Below, in pieces: positions 35,427 to 40,159 of a stretch of DNA of 40,159 bases. The notes under the pieces are model-generated. The model was not told where the DNA came from. It saw only the letters and a list, made by a program, of their open reading frames with translations, and made no database searches. The stretch is taken from contig NZ_QTPO01000066.1 in NCBI RefSeq assembly GCF_003853645.1, positions 1 through 40,159 of the forward strand. Direction: 5' to 3'. This DNA comes from Burkholderia sp. Bp9143. GTDB lineage: Bacteria > Pseudomonadota > Gammaproteobacteria > Burkholderiales > Burkholderiaceae. A program made the position numbers and the translations under genes. Every line of letters starts with the position of its first letter. Position 1 is the stretch's first letter.

Positions 35427-36149
35427 TCACAGGCGCACGACCGGCGCCGCGAACACGTAGCCGATGCCGCGCTGCGTCCGGATGTAGGTCGGCTGCTCGG
35501 GGTTCGGCTCGATCTTGCGCCGCAAGCGCAAGATCAACACGTCGATCGTGCGGTCGTACACGTCGATGCCGAAACCGCGCGTGTGTTCGAGCAACTGGTC
35601 GCGCGACCAGACGCGCGACGGCTGCTGCACCATCGCGGCCAGCAGCTCGAACTCGCCTTGCGTCAACGCGCACGGCGCGCCATCGCGCGTCAGCGTGCGT
35701 GCGGCCAGGTCCATCGTCCAGCCGTCGAAGCAGAAGTGCGGACCGCCGCCGTTCGAGGCCGGGCGCGGCATCGACAGCTCGGTCGTGCGGCGCAGCTGGG
35801 CACGGACACGCGCGATCAGCTCGCGCCCCGAAAACGGCTTCGTGACGAAATCGTCGGCCGCCGTCTCGAGACCGAGCACGCGGTCTGTTTCGTCGCCGAG
35901 CCCGCTCATCATGATGATCGAGACATCCGAGCGCCGCCGCAGGTCGCGCGCGACCGTCAGGCCGTCCTCGCCGCGCAGCTTCAGATCGAGCAGCACGAGC
36001 GCGTGCGGCGCGGCGGCGAGCTGCTGCTGCATGCGCGCGGCGCTGTCGACCGCCGACACGTCGAAGCCGGCCTCCTCCAGCACGCGCTGCAGCCAGTCGC
36101 GCACTTCCGGATCGTCGTCCAGCACCAGGATCCGATATTTTTCCGACAC
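35427..36149 (-). CDS. OmpR-family response regulator
   Basis: A 240-residue two-domain regulator. The receiver has YRILVLDDDPEVRDWL, the phosphorylation Asp55 in LVLLDLKLRG and the conserved Lys in DDFVTKPFSGREL. The winged-helix output domain has LTQGEFELLAAMVQQPSRVWSRDQLLEHTRG and VYDRTIDVLILRLRRKIEP...YIRTQRGIGYVF. It is co-transcribed with the hybrid kinase (four-base gap) and lies immediately upstream of the thu-like operon on the same strand, so control of that operon is the simplest role. Confidence 0.95.
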   Translation of the reverse strand: MSEKYRILVLDDDPEVRDWLQRVLEEAGFDVSAVDSAARMQQQLAAAPHALVLLDLKLRGEDGLTVARDLRRRSDVSIIMMSGLGDETDRVLGLETAADDFVTKPFSGRELIARVRAQLRRTTELSMPRPASNGGGPHFCFDGWTMDLAARTLTRDGAPCALTQGEFELLAAMVQQPSRVWSRDQLLEHTRGFGIDVYDRTIDVLILRLRRKIEPNPEQPTYIRTQRGIGYVFAAPVVRL

Positions 36150-36356
36150 GCGTGTTCTCCTCCATGCCGATCCAGCGTCGATGCTGTTGGCAATCGCGCA
36201 GGACGTTGGCGCATTTACGATATTTTATTTACCCAGGCCCGAACCTCGTAATCGCTCGGGCAGAGGTCCGTCGGCGATCTTAACGAATTCCTGCGGGGGG
36301 TAACAGACCGCGTCTGGAGATTGACAGTAAAGCGTGCTCTCTGGACATGTGTGGGC

Positions 36357-36417
36357 TCTCAAAAAAGATGTCCTCAGCACCCTATATAAATCAATGACTT
36401 AGACATCTTTTTTGAGA
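36357..36417. repeat. Perfect 16-bp inverted repeat with 29-base loop
   Basis: TCTCAAAAAAGATGTC (36357-36372) and GACATCTTTTTTGAGA (36402-36417) are exact inverse complements. The right arm plus the T6 run could also act as a terminator. Its core matches the direct repeats at 36437 and 36468, which suggests insertion-sequence end repeats. Confidence 0.65.
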
Positions 36418-36436
36418 CGATCACATGCTCACCGCC

Positions 36437-36487
36437 TCAGAAAAGGTGTCCTTGGCTGCCAGAATTCTCAGAAAAGCTGTCTTTGGC
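36437..36487 (+). repeat. Two direct repeats of a TCAGAAAAG-TGTC-TTGGC unit
   Basis: TCAGAAAAGGTGTCCTTGGC at 36437-36456 and TCAGAAAAGCTGTCTTTGGC at 36468-36487 differ at two positions and begin 31 bp apart. A related unit lies at 36359-36378. Multiple spaced end repeats of this kind are seen at IS21-type element ends; no transposase is present. Confidence 0.5.
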
Positions 36488-36612
36488 GTCCACCTGCAGA
36501 AGCTTGCTACAGCTACGCCGCACGGAAACGTTGTCTAACGTCAAAAGCGTGACCGCGCGGGCTCCCTGAGAACGGGCCGTTCGGGTGGCGATCGCGGCGG
36601 TCTCCCTTTGAA

Positions 36613-36653
36613 TGTGATCTCGCAGCCAGCAAGCGCCGGGGTGCGAGATCACA
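36613..36653. repeat. Perfect 12-bp inverted repeat TGTGATCTCGCA / TGCGAGATCACA
   Basis: The arms at 36613-36624 and 36642-36653 enclose 17 bases. It lies after the insertion-sequence-like repeats and before the weak hypothetical gene. It could be a hairpin terminator without U-tract, a regulator site or an element end. Confidence 0.5.
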
Positions 36654-36702
36654 CAGCGCAATTGACTAGGTCAGAGGCACATTCGCCGGAGCACCGCGTT
36701 AC

Positions 36703-36990
36703 TCAAACGGAAAGGTGACTCTGGTCGGGGCATAGCACACGGAACACGTCCTTGACACCTTGCCTCGTCCGGTTGCTAAAGAAAAGGAACACAACGGAAT
36801 CCGGAAGACAAAGTCTCTTGCGAACGTCCCCTTCAACCGCGGTCATCTCCTCTTGGCTCAGCGACTCCGCAAAGGACCGGGCGACATAGACACGCTTAGC
36901 CGTGGTTGCGGAGAGTGCTCCGTTCCAGTCGAATAAGCATTCTGCTGTTCGACAGCTCATCGGATATTCCCCACAAATCGACGGAAGCAC
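36703..36990 (-). CDS. Hypothetical protein, 95 aa
   Basis: A 95-residue frame reading MLPSICGEYPMSCRTAECLFDWNGALSATTAKRVYVARSF and continuing with SQEEMTAVEGDVRKRLCLPDSVVFLFFSNRTRQGVKDVFRV. I recognise no family. Its balanced amino-acid mix is more protein-like than the frames around it, but there is no clear ribosome-binding site and no conserved neighbour. A second possible start is at residue 11. It may be a real accessory gene or chance. Confidence 0.35.
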   Translation of the reverse strand: MLPSICGEYPMSCRTAECLFDWNGALSATTAKRVYVARSFAESLSQEEMTAVEGDVRKRLCLPDSVVFLFFSNRTRQGVKDVFRVLCPDQSHLSV

Positions 36991-37409
36991 TTCGCGCGAA
37001 AGAAATACTGGTTGATACCGATGAGCATAATTTATGGAAATATTTAATTAACACAATCAGTGCTTATAGGCCAATCCATCTCATTGTTGAGCACATATAT
37101 CTCGCGCAAACGTAAAACCATCATCTTTGAGGCAAGATCTATGGCAATCTCGAGGGGAATTGGTGTGCGCCTATATTCTTTCGGTTAGTTTTCTGGCGTA
37201 GGCACTAGGGTTAACGATTCCTTGAATGCTCCTACGCCGTAGCATCTAATTTAAACCGAGTGAAAAATATTTTGCATGAGGAAAATATACAATTTGGCTG
37301 CGCAGTTAATTTTGCGAAAATTACAAATTTAAACGAAGATTCGATAATTTCTGTATTGCAAATACATTGTCAAATTTGACGAAGCAAATGAAGTGAACGG
37401 GGTGGCACC
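36991..37409. other. AT-rich non-coding region
   Basis: About 420 bases, visibly more AT-rich than the rest of the window, with no convincing frame. The last 60 bases hold two adjacent palindromes (37352-37380) before the small membrane protein gene. Confidence 0.55.
37352..37380. promoter_or_regulatory. Two adjacent palindromes upstream of the membrane-protein/RTX pair
   Basis: TGTATT-GCA-AATACA (37352-37366) is followed after two bases by the perfect palindrome GTCAAATTTGAC (37369-37380), which ends 29 bp before ATG 37410. They may be operator sites for a dimeric regulator of the operon. Confidence 0.4.
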
Positions 37410-37736
37410 ATGAAAAATATTGCGCTGCGCTTGATGGACGCGACATTGGTCTTGGCGGTATTGTCTTTTTTCTATATTCGAGTAGTTTATGGCCACGGTC
37501 GAACCCCAATATCAATTCAGATCGCTCATTTGAGAGACATATGTTTTGCGCTCACCCTTGTTGCGATGTTTGCGATTCCGATCAGAATCAAATCATATCC
37601 TGCCATATATAATTTCATAGAATTCAATGCGAAAGGGAATAAGAGAAAAACAATAATCGTCCCGCTAATCGCAATGATTGCGATCATTCTCGGTACGGTG
37701 GTAATAATTCGCATATTTGTAGTGGCCGCACCGTAA
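37410..37736 (+). CDS. Small membrane protein, 108 aa
   Basis: A 108-residue hydrophobic protein with about three membrane segments: residues 10-28 (DATLVLAVLSFFYIRVVYG), about 44-60 (DICFALTLVAMFAIPI) and about 83-106 (TIIVPLIAMIAIILGTVVIIRIFVV), with basic residues between the last two (FNAKGNKRKT). I recognise no family. It lies 15 bp before the large calcium-binding protein gene on the same strand, so the two are probably co-transcribed; an accessory, export or immunity role is possible but unproven. Codon use is AT-rich, unlike the core genes. Confidence 0.65.
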   Translation: MKNIALRLMDATLVLAVLSFFYIRVVYGHGRTPISIQIAHLRDICFALTLVAMFAIPIRIKSYPAIYNFIEFNAKGNKRKTIIVPLIAMIAIILGTVVIIRIFVVAAP

Positions 37737-37751
37737 ACCTCGGGGGAAGTC

Positions 37752-40159
37752 ATGAATTACTTAGCGTCGTCCGCGTCAGTCACGGGCATATGGAGCGCAG
37801 TTCAGGCGACAATTGACCTTTACGAGGGCCCAGCAACAACCAATGTTCAAGGGTATGCAAATGCCGCTCAAGCGATCGTCGCGGCGGCTTCGTCATTTGG
37901 CGGCGCATACGGAGCGGTTGCAACAGGGCTGGCTGGCTCGGTCGTTGAGGCGGCGGCGGCATACGCCGCTTATCAAGGAAACGATTCGGTAACCGCTGAA
38001 GGCGATTTGATTTCTGCAGTCGGTGACATTGCGGCGTTTGGAATTGGCGTGGCATTGTTGGCTGCCGCGCCAGAGGCTACGGCACTTGGCGCGACAGCGA
38101 TGCTGGCCACTATCGGTCTCGCCATAGTCTCGGCGGTCACCGATACCAATAATATTTTATCCGTTATTCAGGCTGGTACTGAGATACTAAATTCCGATGT
38201 CGCCGCGGAAGTCAGCTTGGCAGACTCAATTTTCCCGAGCAGCGCGTTTTACGACGGCGGTCAAGTCTGCGATGCGGCCTATGCTCAAGCAATTGCTGCA
38301 CTATTTAACAGAAGCATGACCGATCCATTGGTTTTTGATTTGTCTGGTCAGGGCGCGCAGCTTGTCCCATTGGCACAGTCGAATGCATATTTTGATCTCC
38401 ACGATACTGGATATGCGGTTCATACAGCTTGGGTTGGCCAAAATACCGGAATCTTGGTGAATATTCCGACCGACGGCACCGTCACCGATATTACGGATCT
38501 GTTTGGGAGTTCCAGCACAGATGGCTTCTCGGCCTTGGCTGCCCAGGACACTAATCGTGATGGAGTGATTAATTCAAACGACAGCGGATTTGCAAATCTT
38601 CGGATTTGGGAGGATTCGAATGGGAATGGGATTGCAGAACCCGGCGAGTTGCATTCACTTTCTGAATCGGGAATTGCATCAATTAGTCTCGCAGCGCAAG
38701 ATGTTTATCAAGCGATTGGCGGAAGTGCGATTGCCGAAGTGGCAACTTTCACTCGTTCTGACGGAACTACGGGGCAGATTGACGAAGTGTACTTCGACAA
38801 CAGCCAACTAGACTCACGTTTCGACGGGAGTTTCCAGCTTAATCCAGCAGTGATCGAGCTACCAAATCTGCGTGGTTATGGACTGCTTCCGGATCTTTAC
38901 ATAGCGATGAGCATCGATCCGGGGCTGCTTCAGATGGTTCAATCGCTAGGCCACGATAGCGTAAGTGATGCGGGAACGTTTGCATCACAAACTCGCGCGA
39001 TCCTGTATCAGTGGGCCGGTGTTCAGGGCGTGTCAGCTACGAGCCGTGGACAGTATATAGACGCGCAGGAACTCGGTGTCCTCGAAAAATTTACGGGAGA
39101 AGCCTTCATATCAGGATTTACTGATGCTTCTAACCCCTCTAACTGGCATCAGGGCGAGGTTCTTCACGACGCCTTTAATCAACTGCTTGCGTCGATAGAG
39201 GCGCGGTTGCTAGTGCAAGGACCACTGGCAGGACTACTTCCTGGCGTGGCGTACGACTATAGGACTGACTCGATTGTTGGATCGTCGGACCTGTCATCAG
39301 TGGCAAGTGCCTTGGCCGCAGCTGCGCCGTCTGACTTGGCTGCTGCAGAACACTATTGGATCGGTGTCGCTCCGACCGTTGCTTCACTTGCCACGGCTCT
39401 AGGGCTGAATGTGTCGATATGCGAGTCGACAATCCAGAGCGTTATTACCCAAAGTGGAATCCCATTTAGCGCGGACGCGGTCTTGCTAGGCAACGTATTC
39501 CTGGGTGACGGGACTGCAACCCAACTTGTAACGAACACTGCGGGACCGCACTATTTCGATGGCGGAAGTAGTGTCCACTACGAACAGAGTTCCGGCGGGG
39601 CTGACACGTTCGTCTTCAACCAGGGCTATGGGCACCTCGAGATCAATGAGTACGATTTCTGGGGCGGCTCCGCTGGCAAGGTGCTGCAACTCGGTACCGG
39701 CCTGACGCCGGCATCGGTCGCCGTCACGCTCAACGGCAATGATATCTATCTGACGCAAGGCACCGATCAGGTCAAGCTCGACGGCATGGCTGACGGATCC
39801 GGCAAAACAGGGGTCGCCCAGGTGCAGTTTGCCGATGGCACCGTGTGGACTGCGGCTCAGGTTGTCACGATGGCCCGCAACATTCAGGGCACAGTGGGCA
39901 ATGACACACTCAACGGTTCGTGGGGCGCGGACATGTTCGACGGCAAGGGCGGTACCGACGTCGAGATCGGCAATGGCGGAGCCGACACCTTCATCTTCAA
40001 TCAGGGCTACGGCCATCTCGAGATCAACGAGTACGACTTCTGGGGCGGCACCGCCGGCAAGGTGCTACAACTGGGTACCGGTCTGACCGCAGCATCGGTC
40101 GCTGTCACGCTCAACGGCAACGATATCTATCTGACGCAAGGCACCGATCAGGTCAAGCT
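37752..40159 (+). CDS. Haemolysin-type calcium-binding (RTX/HCBP-related) repeat protein, 3' end outside window
   Basis: An uninterrupted frame of 802 codons from ATG 37752 (GGGGGAAG upstream) to the window edge, with no stop. Residues 1-130 are Ala/Gly-rich and hydrophobic without a cleavable signal. About 190-330 is a calcium-binding core of the haemolysin-type family: PLVFDLSGQG (acidic residues degenerated), GWVGQNTGIL-like TAWVGQNTGILVN, an EF-hand-type loop DTNRDGVINSND (from residue 266) and DSNGNGIAEPGEL (from 288). From residue 618 come 127-residue repeats with the HCBP-related unit GGADTFVFNQGYGHLEINEYD...VQFADGTVW and RTX-like GNDTLNGSWGADMFDGKGG. Such proteins are usually exported by type I secretion as surface or extracellular proteins. 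Its function (adhesin, toxin or enzyme) is not visible. Confidence 0.88.
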   Translation, partial: MNYLASSASVTGIWSAVQATIDLYEGPATTNVQGYANAAQAIVAAASSFGGAYGAVATGLAGSVVEAAAAYAAYQGNDSVTAEGDLISAVGDIAAFGIGVALLAAAPEATALGATAMLATIGLAIVSAVTDTNNILSVIQAGTEILNSDVAAEVSLADSIFPSSAFYDGGQVCDAAYAQAIAALFNRSMTDPLVFDLSGQGAQLVPLAQSNAYFDLHDTGYAVHTAWVGQNTGILVNIPTDGTVTDITDLFGSSSTDGFSALAAQDTNRDGVINSNDSGFANLRIWEDSNGNGIAEPGELHSLSESGIASISLAAQDVYQAIGGSAIAEVATFTRSDGTTGQIDEVYFDNSQLDSRFDGSFQLNPAVIELPNLRGYGLLPDLYIAMSIDPGLLQMVQSLGHDSVSDAGTFASQTRAILYQWAGVQGVSATSRGQYIDAQELGVLEKFTGEAFISGFTDASNPSNWHQGEVLHDAFNQLLASIEARLLVQGPLAGLLPGVAYDYRTDSIVGSSDLSSVASALAAAAPSDLAAAEHYWIGVAPTVASLATALGLNVSICESTIQSVITQSGIPFSADAVLLGNVFLGDGTATQLVTNTAGPHYFDGGSSVHYEQSSGGADTFVFNQGYGHLEINEYDFWGGSAGKVLQLGTGLTPASVAVTLNGNDIYLTQGTDQVKLDGMADGSGKTGVAQVQFADGTVWTAAQVVTMARNIQGTVGNDTLNGSWGADMFDGKGGTDVEIGNGGADTFIFNQGYGHLEINEYDFWGGTAGKVLQLGTGLTAASVAVTLNGNDIYLTQGTDQVK
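39603..39983 (+). repeat. RTX/HCBP repeat unit 1 (381 bp, 127 aa)
   Basis: The unit runs from GADTFVFNQ to just before the same motif at 39984. It contains a beta-rich HCBP-related part (YGHLEINEYDFWGG to VQFADGTVWTAAQV) and a nonapeptide-like calcium-binding part (GNDTLNGSWGADMFDGKGGTDVEIGNGG). Confidence 0.85.
39984..40159 (+). repeat. RTX/HCBP repeat unit 2 (cut by window end)
   Basis: Begins 381 bp after unit 1 and matches it almost completely at the DNA level, with mainly third-position changes, to the window edge. More copies probably follow. Confidence 0.85.

Larger units (their letters stand above)
36150..36702. other. Gene-free boundary region with insertion-sequence-like repeats
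   Basis: About 550 bases with no supported gene. The first 150 hold the presumable promoter of the response regulator. From 36357 on there are several inverted and direct repeats listed separately. Sequence character changes here from GC-rich to more AT-rich. Confidence 0.55.

Noticed and set aside
36359..36487. Possible CRISPR-like array from the spaced TCARAAAAG units
   Set aside because: Units are short, irregularly spaced, one is inverted, and no cas gene is present; insertion-sequence end repeats explain them better.
36437..36661. A 74-codon - strand frame
   Set aside because: It is made up of the insertion-sequence-like repeats and an inverted repeat and has no protein-like character.
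39603..40159. Repeat block as assembly duplication
   Set aside because: The two units differ at scattered, mostly third codon positions while keeping the frame, which fits a real protein repeat and not a duplicated read.

Overview
The window is GC-rich and reads like a replicon of Burkholderia or a close relative. This is inferred from codon use, a DUF3331-type small protein, the Burkholderia-style porin and the family content. I see no rRNA or tRNA gene, CRISPR array or intact transposase. From about 36.3 kb the sequence becomes visibly more AT-rich and carries insertion-sequence-like repeats, which suggests an acquired segment.

Layout. (1) 1-9258, + strand: a hexose import and catabolism operon. 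It holds the end of an RbsA-type ATPase, a permease, a periplasmic binding protein, pgi, a PfkB kinase, zwf and an aldose 1-epimerase, followed by a porin with a strong hairpin after it. Together these would import a hexose (fructose is my guess) and feed glucose-6-phosphate into the Entner-Doudoroff/pentose phosphate route. (2) 9.8-11.8 kb: a DUF3331-like small gene and a MocR-type (GntR-aminotransferase) regulator. (3) 11.9-20.2 kb, all - strand: two modules. Each has an RclR-like AraC regulator (318 aa, both redox cysteine positions kept), then a near-identical ~98-bp element, then effector genes. One module carries a degenerate AhpD-like gene and a DUF417 (RclC/YkgB-like) membrane protein. 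The other carries nitroreductase, AhpD-like, Nu-class GST, azoreductase and an NmrA-GNAT fusion. A third copy of the element precedes a DUF3788 gene at 22.25 kb. (4) 19.9-21.9 kb: three damaged genes (truncated cupin, internally deleted dihydrolipoamide-dehydrogenase-like gene, SDR with an amber stop and an internal deletion). Two of their promoters carry the same 37-bp direct-repeat site that also sits just before the mocR start. (5) 22.25-23.6 kb: DUF3788, GNAT and a frameshifted DUF2384 antitoxin-like gene.

(6) 23.8-36.1 kb, - strand: a two-component system (OmpR-type regulator plus hybrid kinase), a complete thuEFGKAB-order disaccharide import/utilization operon, a LamB-type porin and an aldo/keto reductase. 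(7) 36.3-40.16 kb: inverted and direct repeats resembling insertion-sequence ends, a weak hypothetical gene, a small membrane protein, and a large open reading frame running off the window. That frame (37752 onward, no stop seen) encodes a haemolysin-type calcium-binding protein with 127-residue repeats.

The most promising novelty is the regulatory architecture of 10-22 kb. A MocR-type direct-repeat operator (half-sites exactly 25 bp apart, three places) and a mobile-looking AraC-associated promoter element (three places) imply two interleaved regulons, one decaying and one expanding.
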